Assembly: GCF_026672425.1 (NCBI RefSeq)
Contig: NZ_JAPPRC010000006.1
Location: forward strand, 434,001 to 498,000
Length of the DNA: 64,000 nt
Source: Pannonibacter sp. SL95
GTDB taxonomy: Bacteria; Pseudomonadota; Alphaproteobacteria; Rhizobiales; Stappiaceae
Direction: 5' to 3'
Positions within the stretch are counted from its first letter, which is position 1, and every line of letters begins with the position of its first letter. Positions 34,114 to 42,297 of the stretch are shown here, one piece after another. A program made the position numbers and the translations under genes. The notes beneath the pieces are model-generated. The model did no database searches and was not told the origin of the DNA. It saw nothing but the letters and a program-made list of their open reading frames with translations.

Positions 34114-35346
34114 TCAGTCCGCAGCATGTCCCGGTTCCGGTGAGATCACCGCGCCGACCGGGGACGTCGCCTCCGGGCCAAAGTCACGCTTCATGTCTTG
34201 CGCCGGCGTTGCGCGGGCAAAAAGTCGGGTCAGCACAAAGGCAATGGTCAACAACTGGACGGCGCCGACGAGCAGGTAGAGCCCCGAGGGCCCTACAGTC
34301 TGCATCGCGATCGACGCGCCAGTCGGCCCGATGATAGATCCGATCCCGTAAGACAGCAGCAGGCCCGATGAGGTCTCGACATAGTCCGAGGCCTTGGCGT
34401 GGTCAAAGGCATGCGCCACAGCCACCGAATAGGCGGGCTGCAGCACGGCCCCGACGCCCACGACGCAGACGGTCGCCATCCATGGCGCGCGGGGCTCGAG
34501 TAGCGCAATGGCGCCGGCAATCGCCAGTGTCGCAAGCGCGAGCCCCAACAGCACGTGACGCCGGTCCATCCGGTCTGAAAGCCGGCCGAACGGCCACTGG
34601 CCAATGACACCGCCGCCGATGAAGGCTGCGGCGTAGTAGGCGGCTTCCGTGGTCGTCAGGCCGATCTGTGTTCCGTAGATCGGCGCCAGCGTCCAGACGG
34701 CGCTGCTGGCCAGTCCGACCAGGAAGCAACCGACGAAGGCCGCCGGCGACGTCTGGTACAGCTTGACCGGGCGAAACCGGACGATGGTGATCGGCGCCGG
34801 TTGGGTCGATGTCGTCAGGGATACAGGAATGACGGCGAGACTGACCATGACCGAGGCAAGAATGAACGGCACGAAACTCTCGATGCCGACGAAGGAAATC
34901 GAGATCTGGCCAACCATCATCGCGGCGTAGAGAACGACGATATAGAACGACATGATCATGCCGCGGTTGCGGTTGTCCGCTGCCTCATTCAGCCAGCTCT
35001 CGACGATCATGTAGAACCCGGCCAGGCAAAAACCGGAGATCACACGGATCACGAACCACGCGACCGGATCAACGTAGACCGGGTGCAGCAGCACTGCGGC
35101 CGACATCAGCGACACCAGCGCCGCGAAGGCGCGGACGTGGCCGGCCCGGCGGATAACGAATGGACCCGCCAGGCACCCCGCAACCATGCCCACGAAATAG
35201 GCCGAGGAGATCAGGCCGATCGCAAGATCTGAGAAAGCTGCCTGTTGCGCCGCGAGCGGCAGCAAGGTGCCTTGCAAGCCGTGACCGACAAGCAGCAGGG
35301 CGACCGAGGCCAGAAGCGCCGAGATCGAAGCAAGAGCCTTGAACAT
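34114..35346 (-). CDS. MFS transporter (YcaD/UMF-like)
   Basis: A 410-residue major facilitator with about 12 membrane segments. The family loop between helices 2 and 3 appears as GPFVIRRAGHVRAFA, and the ESWLNEAADNRNRG stretch after helix 5 is typical of the YcaD-like group. The second half has GRLSDRMDRRHVL. The substrate is unknown. The ATG at 35346 gives a proper first helix; the extension to 35481 is hydrophilic and unsupported. Confidence 0.88.
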   Translation of the reverse strand: MFKALASISALLASVALLLVGHGLQGTLLPLAAQQAAFSDLAIGLISSAYFVGMVAGCLAGPFVIRRAGHVRAFAALVSLMSAAVLLHPVYVDPVAWFVIRVISGFCLAGFYMIVESWLNEAADNRNRGMIMSFYIVVLYAAMMVGQISISFVGIESFVPFILASVMVSLAVIPVSLTTSTQPAPITIVRFRPVKLYQTSPAAFVGCFLVGLASSAVWTLAPIYGTQIGLTTTEAAYYAAAFIGGGVIGQWPFGRLSDRMDRRHVLLGLALATLAIAGAIALLEPRAPWMATVCVVGVGAVLQPAYSVAVAHAFDHAKASDYVETSSGLLLSYGIGSIIGPTGASIAMQTVGPSGLYLLVGAVQLLTIAFVLTRLFARATPAQDMKRDFGPEATSPVGAVISPEPGHAAD

Positions 35347-35495
35347 GAGACCGGATTCCTGGTCGCCGACAGCAAGACGGACATGCTGCCACTGGACGCT
35401 GGCATGATAGCCGATTTGGGCTGGCTTGTTGCGATGGAGAACAGGGGACTGACCGGCGGATGCGGATCGTGTCCGCAACATCAGCCGATCAGGTC

Positions 35496-37415
35496 TTATG
35501 CTGTCCGGACCGATCCGCTGATGTCACGGCCCAGAGCTTCGAACACGGTGACGAGAATGCCCTCTGACGTCAGCAGCGCATCCTTGTACATCTGTTCGGG
35601 CTTGTCCTGATCCTGATAGCGATCCGGCAGGCGCATGCACCGGACCTTGAGACCACGGTCAAGCGCGCCGATATCGGCGAGTGCGGTCAGGACATGGCTG
35701 CCGAAGCCCCCGACAGACCCTTCCTCGATCATCACCAGCACTTCGTGTTCGCGGGCGAGCCGTGCGATCAGGTCCATGTCCAGCGGCTTGGCAAAGCGGG
35801 CATCGGCAACGGTGGTCGAGAGCCCTGCGGCGTCCAGCTCGTCGGCGGCTTTCATGCATTCCGCCAGACGGGTTCCGAAGGACAGCAGCGCAATCTTGGT
35901 GCCTTCCTTGCGGATCACGCCCTTGCCGATCTCCAAAACCTGGCCGCGCTCGGGCAAGTCAATGCCTACGCCTTCACCACGCGGATAGCGGAAGGAAATC
36001 GGACCTTCGTCATAGGCAGCAGCTGTCGCCACCATGTGCCGCAGCTCCGCCTCATCGGAGGCTGCCATCACGACAAAGCCTGGCAGGCAGGCGAGAAATG
36101 CCGTGTCGAAAGAGCCCGCATGGGTCGGTCCGTCAGCGCCGACAAGACCGGCGCGATCGATGGGGAACCGGACGGGCAGCCCCTGGATCGCCACATCATG
36201 CACGACCTGATCGTAGCCGCGTTGCAGGAACGTGGAATAGATCGCACAGAACGGCTTGTAGCCTTCGCTGGCAAGACCGGCGGCAAAGGTGACGGCATGC
36301 TGCTCGGCGATGCCCACGTCAAAGACGCGCGCCGGCATGACCTGCTGCATCAGGTCGAGCCCGGTGCCTTCCGGCATTGCGGCCGTGACGGCCACGATCT
36401 TGTCGTCCCGCTCCGCTTCCTGGATCAGCGATTGGGCGAAGACGGACGTGTAGCTCGGTGCATTGGCCTTGGGCTTGGCCTGCTTGCCGGTGATGACATC
36501 GAATTTTGCGACGCCGTGATACTTGTCCCGTGCCCCTTCGGCAGGCGCGTAGCCCTTGCCCTTCTGGGTCACGACATGGATCAGAACGGGTCCCTGATGC
36601 GTGTCACGCACGTTCTTCAGAACGGGGAGGAGATGCTCCAGATTGTGGCCGTCAACCGGGCCGACATAATAGAAGCCCAGCTCCTCGAACATGGTTCCGC
36701 CGGTCCAGAAGCCCCGCGCGTATTCTTCCGCGCGTGCCGCCTTTTCCTGCAAGGGACGTGGCAGGGCACGGGCAATGTGCTTGGCCGCATCGCGCAGCGA
36801 CTTGTAGGTCGGCCCGGACACCAGCTTGGCCAGATAGGCCGACATTGCGCCCACCGGCGGGGCGATCGACATGTCATTGTCGTTCAGGATCACGATCAGG
36901 CGTGAGTTCATCGAGCCTGCGTTGTTCATGGCCTCATAGGCCATGCCTGCGGACATGGCGCCGTCGCCGATGACAGCAATGACGTTGTTCTTTCGGCCGT
37001 CCAGATCCCGTGCCACGGCCATGCCGAGGCCTGCGGAGATCGACGTGGACGAATGCGCTGCGCCAAAGGGATCGAATTCGCTCTCGCTGCGCTTGGTGAA
37101 GCCGGAAAGGCCCTCAGGCTGGCGCAGGGTGCGGATCCGGTCGCGGCGGCCGGTCAGGATCTTGTGCGGATAGCACTGATGGCCGACGTCCCAGATCAGG
37201 CGGTCGTCTGGCGTGTTGAAAACGTGATGAATTGCGACGGTGAGTTCCACGACACCGAGGCCAGCACCAAGGTGGCCGCCGGTCTGTGACACCGCGTCAA
37301 TCGTTTCCGCTCGCAGTTCCTGAGCAAGCTGAGGCAGGTCGGCTTCAGGCATCGATCGCAGCACCGACAGATCAGTCACCAGATCGAGCAGGGGGGTATG
37401 CGGCTTGACGGACAC
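35496..37415 (-). CDS. dxs: 1-deoxy-D-xylulose-5-phosphate synthase
   Basis: A thiamine-diphosphate enzyme of 639 residues that joins pyruvate and glyceraldehyde 3-phosphate in the non-mevalonate isoprenoid pathway. Motifs include [16 protein letters not shown], the ThDP motif [18 protein letters not shown] to NDNDMSI, and [15 protein letters not shown]. The start is uncertain. The GTG at 37415 begins [10 protein letters not shown] and gives the usual family length of about 640; GGAG is about 12 nt away. The longer frame to 37550 has no family sequence at its front. Confidence 0.95.
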   Translation of the reverse strand: MSVKPHTPLLDLVTDLSVLRSMPEADLPQLAQELRAETIDAVSQTGGHLGAGLGVVELTVAIHHVFNTPDDRLIWDVGHQCYPHKILTGRRDRIRTLRQPEGLSGFTKRSESEFDPFGAAHSSTSISAGLGMAVARDLDGRKNNVIAVIGDGAMSAGMAYEAMNNAGSMNSRLIVILNDNDMSIAPPVGAMSAYLAKLVSGPTYKSLRDAAKHIARALPRPLQEKAARAEEYARGFWTGGTMFEELGFYYVGPVDGHNLEHLLPVLKNVRDTHQGPVLIHVVTQKGKGYAPAEGARDKYHGVAKFDVITGKQAKPKANAPSYTSVFAQSLIQEAERDDKIVAVTAAMPEGTGLDLMQQVMPARVFDVGIAEQHAVTFAAGLASEGYKPFCAIYSTFLQRGYDQVVHDVAIQGLPVRFPIDRAGLVGADGPTHAGSFDTAFLACLPGFVVMAASDEAELRHMVATAAAYDEGPISFRYPRGEGVGIDLPERGQVLEIGKGVIRKEGTKIALLSFGTRLAECMKAADELDAAGLSTTVADARFAKPLDMDLIARLAREHEVLVMIEEGSVGGFGSHVLTALADIGALDRGLKVRCMRLPDRYQDQDKPEQMYKDALLTSEGILVTVFEALGRDISGSVRTA

Positions 37416-37633
37416 GCTTTCAACCACTCCAAATGCCGTGTTTTCTGACCTTTTCCGATCAGGGCTTAGATGCTCAGGCGCAGCCTGACTTGGCGAGTGC
37501 CGTGCAAATACGGTTGCCCAAGGCCAGGCGCAAGAGGCGCAAACAGGCATCGACGCTTACACGAAGGCTGCATCGTGTGCAAACACTGCAGCAATGAGAT
37601 CCGCGTGATCGCCTGCGTCCGCACGCGCTCTGA

Positions 37634-37661
37634 TTGAGGTTGGCCTGCAGATATATATGAT
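37634..37661 (+). promoter_or_regulatory. Sigma-70-type promoter for a candidate small RNA
   Basis: TTGAGG (37634-37639), a 16-nt spacer and TATGAT (37656-37661), in the gap between the dxs and LuxR genes, on the strand opposite to both. No ORF with a ribosome site follows before the terminator at 37721-37776. Confidence 0.55.
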
Positions 37662-37667
37662 GTCACC

Positions 37668-37776
37668 CATCTGGGTGATGCGACTGAGTAAAAAATGTCA
37701 TAATGCTTCTGCGTGGTCGATGGGGCCACGTGCACAGTGATAACTGGGGTCGTGCGTGTCGCGGCCCCATTTTTTT
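37668..37776 (+). ncRNA. Candidate trans-acting small RNA of about 109 nt
   Basis: This has the features of an orphan sRNA: a good promoter just upstream, a first small hairpin (CACCC-ATCT-GGGTG, 37664-37677), an unstructured A-rich linker (GAGTAAAAAATGTCATAATG), and a strong terminator with a 7-nt T-run. It lies in a 437-bp gap with no credible coding frame on this strand. I cannot match it to a known family by eye. Convergent transcription toward the LuxR 3' end could also regulate that gene. Confidence 0.55.
37721..37776 (+). terminator. Rho-independent terminator of the candidate sRNA
   Basis: TGGGGCC (37721-37727) pairs with GGCCCCA (37763-37769), extended by ACGTGCAC with GTGCGTGT beyond a 3-nt bulge. 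TTTTTTT follows at 37770-37776. One of the clearest terminators in the window. Confidence 0.85.
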
Positions 37777-37852
37777 ATGCATGCACATATTTTTACGTAA
37801 TAAACCTTACGCAGAACCAGCAATACGACAACAAGTGGCAGGCCCGCAAGCT

Positions 37853-38992
37853 TCAGTAAAGCGCGGAAATGCGGACAATCAGCTGGAACAATTCTATCTG
37901 TGAGGTTGTTCCCGTCTTTTCGTAAATCCGGCGCAGGTGCGTTTTTCCCGTATTGCGGGTGATGCCCAGTGTTTCCAGCGTTTCCGCCAGGGAGCCCGTG
38001 ATCGCGAGGTAATAGGCGAGGCGGGCCTCGCTTTTCGACAGCCCGAACAGCGACTGCAGCGCGTCGCGCGCTTCACGGCAGATCTGAGGCGCTTCGCGAA
38101 GGGTGATCAGAACATGCCCGGCAGATGGGCTCGGATGCATATCCTGCGCCGGCCAAACATTGCGCAGGATAAAGCGGCACAGGGACCCATCTGCGCGGCT
38201 GTGCAGACTGTCCCTGATCACGGGAAGCATCGGGGGCTCCGGCAGCGGAGGGGCGGACCTGCGAACCTCGGCCAGCAGCTCGTCGAGGATGTCGTCGACA
38301 TCCTTCGGTACAATCTGCAGACGCCCACTTCGGGTATCGAACAAGTCTGTGGCCGCAAGGGCGGTGGTGCCGGCGGGAGTGGTCGCAACCACGCGGCGTG
38401 CGCCATCCACCAGAATGGCAGCACCGCCGTCATGCCGCATCAACATGCGGTCGCGCAGGAGGCTTTGCGCCTGCAGGCGCTGCTCTTGCACAACTTTCAG
38501 ACCCTGGCCGAGGGCACGCGCCAGCCGGCGCGAGAACGGATAGTTTTCCGGGCTGAGGCCAGTTCCATCTGGCGGGTAGAGGAGCATGAAGATGACGCGG
38601 CCACCGTCGCTCTCAAACACAGGTGACAGCAGCCCGTGGGTTCGGGTCAGGTCATCGTCCGGCAACGCCTCGTACTGATCGTTGATGTGCGACGTCAGGG
38701 CCTGCTTGCAATAGAGCGACTGCAGCTCGGCCTCACCCAGCAGAAAAGCCAGCATGGACCGGTTTGCTGATGTCTGGAGGGCGGACAGGAGCTGCAGTGG
38801 CCGCTGGGCCTGGTCCTGCGGACAATACCGCTCGGTATGCCGGCCGGCCGCGTTCAGCTCGAAAAGATACGCTGTGCCGCCCAAATGCGCGCCGATCCTG
38901 CGTGCTACATCCGGCCACAGGGCTGGCGCATTGACCGCCATGTAAACGCTGTCGATCAACGCATCGAGAGTGTCATCTTCGTCCGCAGTCAT
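37853..38992 (-). CDS. LuxR-type transcriptional regulator
   Basis: A 379-residue protein. The long N-terminal region has no domain I can name (possibly a degenerate PAS/GAF sensor). The C-terminal 60 residues form a LuxR/GerE helix-turn-helix: LSKSEARLAYYLAITGS, LAETLETLGITRNTGKTH, LRRIYEKTGTTSQIELFQ. There is no receiver domain or autoinducer-synthase neighbour, so it is an orphan regulator with an unknown signal. The candidate sRNA terminates 77 bp from its 3' end on the other strand. Confidence 0.88.
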   Translation of the reverse strand: MTADEDDTLDALIDSVYMAVNAPALWPDVARRIGAHLGGTAYLFELNAAGRHTERYCPQDQAQRPLQLLSALQTSANRSMLAFLLGEAELQSLYCKQALTSHINDQYEALPDDDLTRTHGLLSPVFESDGGRVIFMLLYPPDGTGLSPENYPFSRRLARALGQGLKVVQEQRLQAQSLLRDRMLMRHDGGAAILVDGARRVVATTPAGTTALAATDLFDTRSGRLQIVPKDVDDILDELLAEVRRSAPPLPEPPMLPVIRDSLHSRADGSLCRFILRNVWPAQDMHPSPSAGHVLITLREAPQICREARDALQSLFGLSKSEARLAYYLAITGSLAETLETLGITRNTGKTHLRRIYEKTGTTSQIELFQLIVRISALY

Positions 38993-39069
38993 GACGCAGA
39001 GTATTCTCCCGGCTATCCCAGCGTCGATCGCGCCAGCTCAACGGCGACATGTCAAAAATCTTGTCCTGA

Positions 39070-39321
39070 TCAGCTTTCCGGATCAAGCGGTGTTGTGCCC
39101 TGGGCGCGGCCGTCAGCTCCGAGCTGGATCTTTTCGACCTTTTCTTCGGCCTGTTTCAGCAGACGGTCGCAATGCGCTCGCAGCTGGGCACCGCGCTCGT
39201 ACATCTCGATGCTGCGTTCCAGGGGCACGTTGCCCTGTTCCAGCGCCTGGACAATCTGTTCGAGCTGGCGCAGGGCGTCCTCGAAGGAAAGCGTGGTGAG
39301 GTCGGCAGGCGTCTGTGTCAT
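39070..39321 (-). CDS. xseB: Exodeoxyribonuclease VII small subunit
   Basis: An 83-residue XseB: the helical core [20 protein letters not shown] followed by [20 protein letters not shown] is the family signature. With XseA (not in this window) it degrades single-stranded DNA. The ATG at 39321 gives the standard length; the longer frame to 39459 is an unsupported extension. In relatives xseB lies next to dxs and an HDAC-like gene; here a LuxR gene and an sRNA separate it from dxs. Confidence 0.93.
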   Translation of the reverse strand: MTQTPADLTTLSFEDALRQLEQIVQALEQGNVPLERSIEMYERGAQLRAHCDRLLKQAEEKVEKIQLGADGRAQGTTPLDPES

Positions 39322-39466
39322 GGCAGGAGACTCGGGCTTTGGCATCTGGCTGCTGAATTGGCGGATGTCTGACCGCAATCGGAATGGCACCCAATTCTGA
39401 TTGCTGTTGGTCGAATGAATATCGAGCGCGACCCTCGCCGCAACCGCGGCGAAGGTCAAGCGGAGT

Positions 39467-40396
39467 TCAGCCTGCCATCAGCGTCATGACATGGGCAGCT
39501 GTGGACCGCGCCAGTCCCTCGAGGTCGTAGCCGCCTTCCAGGATCGACACGACATGGCCGTTGCTGTGCCGGTCGGCGACGTCCATGAGCTGCCGTGTGA
39601 TCCAGCCGAAGTCGGCTTCCAGCAAGGCAAGGCCGCCGAGCGGATCGCGGGCGTGCGCATCGAAACCGGCGGAAATCAGGATTAGTTCCGGGGCGAAGAT
39701 CTCAAGACGCGGAAGAACGGCGGTCTCGACGGCCTCGCGGAAGATCAGCCCGTCGTCGCCGGCCGCCAGCGGCACGTTGACGATGGTGTCGGCCTCGCCG
39801 CGTTCATCGGCTGCCCCGGTGCCGGGGTACAGCGGCATCTGATGGGTCGAGACATACATGACGCTTGGGTCCGCCCAGAAGATGTCCTGCGTGCCGTTGC
39901 CGTGGTGTACGTCGAAGTCAACGATGGCGACCCGGCCGATGCCGTGGCGGGCCTGGGCATAGCGGGCGGCAATGGCGACATTGTTGAAGAGGCAGAAACC
40001 CATCGCCCGGTCATGTTCGGCATGGTGGCCGGGGGGGCGTGACGCGACAAAGGCGTTGTCGACCTTGCGCGTGAGAACCTCGTCAACCGCGCGGCAGGCC
40101 CCGCCAACTCCGCGCAAGGCCGCCTCCCAGCTGCCCGGCGACATGGTGGTGTCCGCGTCGATCCGGACGAGCCCTTCCTCGGGAGCCGACTTGTAGAGAC
40201 GGTCAACATAGGCGCCCGGATGCGCGCGGACGATGTCCTCCACCGTCCCCATCGGGGCAACATCGCGTTCCAGCGACTGAAATCTCTCGTGCTCCAGCAC
40301 ACGGTCAATCGCCCGCAGCCGGTCCGGTCGCTCCGGATGACCGATCGGCGTCAGGTGATCGAGGAAACACGGATGGGAGATGAACAGGGTAGACAA
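39467..40396 (-). CDS. Histone-deacetylase-family amidohydrolase
   Basis: A 309-residue member of the HDAC/acetylpolyamine amidohydrolase family. The active site is visible: [21 protein letters not shown] with tandem His, [15 protein letters not shown] with Asp and His zinc ligands, and [15 protein letters not shown] with the second Asp. It probably deacetylates small amines or proteins. A TTG start at 40396 with GGAG 5 nt upstream gives the typical STLFISHP beginning; another TTG at 40429 has a poorer site. Confidence 0.92.
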   Translation of the reverse strand: MSTLFISHPCFLDHLTPIGHPERPDRLRAIDRVLEHERFQSLERDVAPMGTVEDIVRAHPGAYVDRLYKSAPEEGLVRIDADTTMSPGSWEAALRGVGGACRAVDEVLTRKVDNAFVASRPPGHHAEHDRAMGFCLFNNVAIAARYAQARHGIGRVAIVDFDVHHGNGTQDIFWADPSVMYVSTHQMPLYPGTGAADERGEADTIVNVPLAAGDDGLIFREAVETAVLPRLEIFAPELILISAGFDAHARDPLGGLALLEADFGWITRQLMDVADRHSNGHVVSILEGGYDLEGLARSTAAHVMTLMAG

Positions 40397-40546
40397 GTCG
40401 GCTCCGAAGCTGATCGCCAGAACTGGCAAGAGGCGTCAGTGAGCGTGAAGCCCGTGGGGCTGTCAATGAGGCGTGTCAAACCGCAGCGTTTTCAGATGTC
40501 ACCGGAAACGGGTTCGAGATACAGGCCGACTGTCGGCCGGCGCAAG

Positions 40547-40576
40547 AAAAAGGGCTTGGCCCTTGAGGCCAAGCCC
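40547..40576 (-). terminator. Rho-independent terminator, minus strand
   Basis: GGGCTTGGCC and GGCCAAGCCC form a 10-bp stem with a TCAAG loop, followed by TTTTT on the minus strand (40547-40551). It lies about 150 bp upstream of the HDAC-like gene start, so it ends something transcribed within 40580-41120, most simply the candidate sRNA. Confidence 0.8.
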
Positions 40577-40660
40577 TCTGGAAGGTGCGAGCATCGCAAT
40601 GCTCGAGGGGAGGTCCGCTGCATCACCTGTATGAAAAATAGATACGTGATTCCCTTGCGG
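40547..40660 (-). ncRNA. Candidate small RNA with anti-Shine-Dalgarno motifs
   Basis: Read on the minus strand: ACCTCCCCTC (40605-40614), a hairpin CGAGCAT-TGCG-ATGCTCG (40588-40605), CACCTTCC (40580-40587) and a terminator with a T-run. The two CU-rich segments could pair with ribosome-binding sites, as in AbcR-type and other alphaproteobacterial sRNAs, but no family match is claimed. The 5' end is a guess; no clear promoter was found. There is no convincing ORF on either strand. Confidence 0.5.
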
Positions 40661-41123
40661 GATGGCGAGATGATTACCGTAAATTTGTGGTTCAAACCTG
40701 TTAACAATAGTGAATGAGAGCGTCGATCATTTATCGTCAGATTGTCGTTTTTGCCGGTAATCTGCGATGTCAGCATGCCTGCTGGCTTGTTGAATTGCGT
40801 AAGAATTATAATTCGTAATATTATGACTGGTGATGTGGCTGGAATAGATGATTTTATCAAGGTGAATACAAGAGAAAGGCGCTGAGAATCTATATATTCC
40901 GGAAATGTCACGGATTCCCTTGCAACTTCTGATCCCCAATGTTCGAAAGCATTGATGTTTTTAAAGTGCGCAGCGGGGCGCATGGGCGCAAGAATTGGAA
41001 AGCCTGTCGAGGCGAGCAAGCAAGCCGGCTAAAACAACGTTGATATGGCGATCCCATACACCCGGTCGTCGGCACGTTGCTTGGCTCGCGCCACAAGCCA
41101 GGTCGGCGAACCGCTGCTCTGGT
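40620..41123. other. AT-rich gene-free stretch
   Basis: About 500 bp, of which 40620-40920 is clearly AT-rich. The minus-strand frame 40492-41019 runs through the sRNA terminator and has no ribosome site or recognisable sequence, so I leave it out. An 11-bp direct repeat, GATTCCCTTGC, lies at 40648 and 40913. A short palindrome, GAATTATAATTC, is near 40805. It could be the remnant of a past insertion. Confidence 0.5.
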
Positions 41124-42074
41124 TCAGCTTCGCGGCGCAGCGGCGCGGCGCAAACGGTCGTTGATCGCCTCGCCGAGTCCTTCCGAGGGAATCGGCTGGA
41201 CAGCGATTGAGCCGGCACCAGACAAATCGAGCCTGCGCAGACCCGTAAAGAGATTGGCCGCCGCTTCGGACAGGTCGCCGGTCGCGGACAGATTGAACTG
41301 TGCGACAGCCAGATCCGCATTGCGGGGGAGGGCAGGGCCAAAGGCCAGCAGGGCCTCGCCCGGATGCAGCTCCGTAACCGCTAGGCGCACACTGGCGCCA
41401 GGTGCGTAGTGCGACGTCATCATGCCCGGCGCCATGGGAGCGGCATCATCACTGGCCGCAAGGGCGAGAGGTTCGCCTATCAAGGCTTCGATCTCGGCGC
41501 GCGGCAGTCCGCCCGGTCGCAGCAGGGTCGCTCGGGGCCCTGCGAGACTGACAATCGTGGACTCAACGCCGATGGGGCAGGGGCCAGCATCAATCACATG
41601 GCCGATCCTGTCGCCAAGATCCGCGATGACGTCGTCAGCCGTGGTTGCGCTGATCTTGCCAGACAGGTTGGCGCTGGGGGCCGCCAGCGGCCGCCCGCTG
41701 GCCTCAGCCAGCCAGCGCATGACCGGGGCGTCCGGAACGCGCAGGGCCAGCGTGTCGAGCCCGGCCGTGACCAGGTCCGCGATGGGAGAGCCATCGCGCC
41801 GTGGAAGAACCAGCGTCAGCGGGCCTGGCCAGAAGGCGCGGGCCAGCTTCAACGCGCGCTCGTCAAAAACACCATGCCGCTGTGCGGCATCGAGGCTTTC
41901 CACATGCGAGATCAGTGGGTTGAAGCTCGGCCGACCTTTTGCCGCATAAATGTTGGCACAGGCGCGCCCATTCGTTGCGTCCGCGCCGAGGCCATAGACT
42001 GTCTCCGTCGGAATGCCCACAAGCTCGCCGGCAACCAGCGCATCAGCGACAGGCTGTAGCAATCTTGAGGTCAT
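41124..42074 (-). CDS. L-threonylcarbamoyladenylate synthase (Sua5 type)
   Basis: A 316-residue Sua5-type protein. The YrdC domain (about residues 1-185) makes threonylcarbamoyl-AMP for the t6A modification of ANN-decoding tRNAs: GIPTETVYGLGADATNG, IYAAKGRPSFNPLISHV, SANLSGKISATTADDV. The C-terminal Sua5 domain follows, joined by the APGMMTSHYAPGA linker motif. The start is set at the ATG at 42074; the longer frame overlaps the region before the acyl-CoA dehydrogenase operator. Confidence 0.94.
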   Translation of the reverse strand: MTSRLLQPVADALVAGELVGIPTETVYGLGADATNGRACANIYAAKGRPSFNPLISHVESLDAAQRHGVFDERALKLARAFWPGPLTLVLPRRDGSPIADLVTAGLDTLALRVPDAPVMRWLAEASGRPLAAPSANLSGKISATTADDVIADLGDRIGHVIDAGPCPIGVESTIVSLAGPRATLLRPGGLPRAEIEALIGEPLALAASDDAAPMAPGMMTSHYAPGASVRLAVTELHPGEALLAFGPALPRNADLAVAQFNLSATGDLSEAAANLFTGLRRLDLSGAGSIAVQPIPSEGLGEAINDRLRRAAAPRS

Positions 42075-42185
42075 CCAAGCGGTGGACTTCAAATCCACGG
42101 ACCAGCGTCGCATTGTGGTGCTCATCCCGGCCTCATCGGCGGCTGGCAGACGTGCGGTGGCAGTCTGCCGCTGGGTAACGGTATT

Positions 42186-42203
42186 GACGTTTACGTAAAC
42201 GTC
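42186..42203. promoter_or_regulatory. Perfect 18-bp palindromic operator before the acyl-CoA genes
   Basis: GACGTTTACGTAAACGTC is a perfect inverted repeat. It overlaps a possible -35 element (TTGACG, 42184-42189) about 110 bp upstream of the acyl-CoA dehydrogenase start. TTTACGTAAA-type palindromes are known for regulators of acyl-CoA and branched-chain amino acid catabolism such as LiuR. The regulator here is inferred only; its gene is not in this window. Confidence 0.65.
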
Positions 42204-42297
42204 TGTACGTTCGCCTTAAATCAGAAACGTCGCGCGGCGTTGTGAGGGCTGAGCCTTCGGTCGTCAAGCAGGAAGCGCGCGATCTAGGGAGAAACGG

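Noticed and set aside
40492-41019. Minus-strand frame of 175 codons in the AT-rich gap
   Set aside because: It reads through a strong terminator and the candidate sRNA, has no ribosome site and no recognisable sequence.
42082-42098. A stem-loop GTGGA-CTTCAAA-TCCAC identical in form to the anticodon arm of tRNA-Sec (anticodon UCA)
   Set aside because: No acceptor stem, D arm or T arm with GGTTCGA is found on either side, so it is not a tRNA. It could be a tiny att-like relic but nothing else supports integration there.
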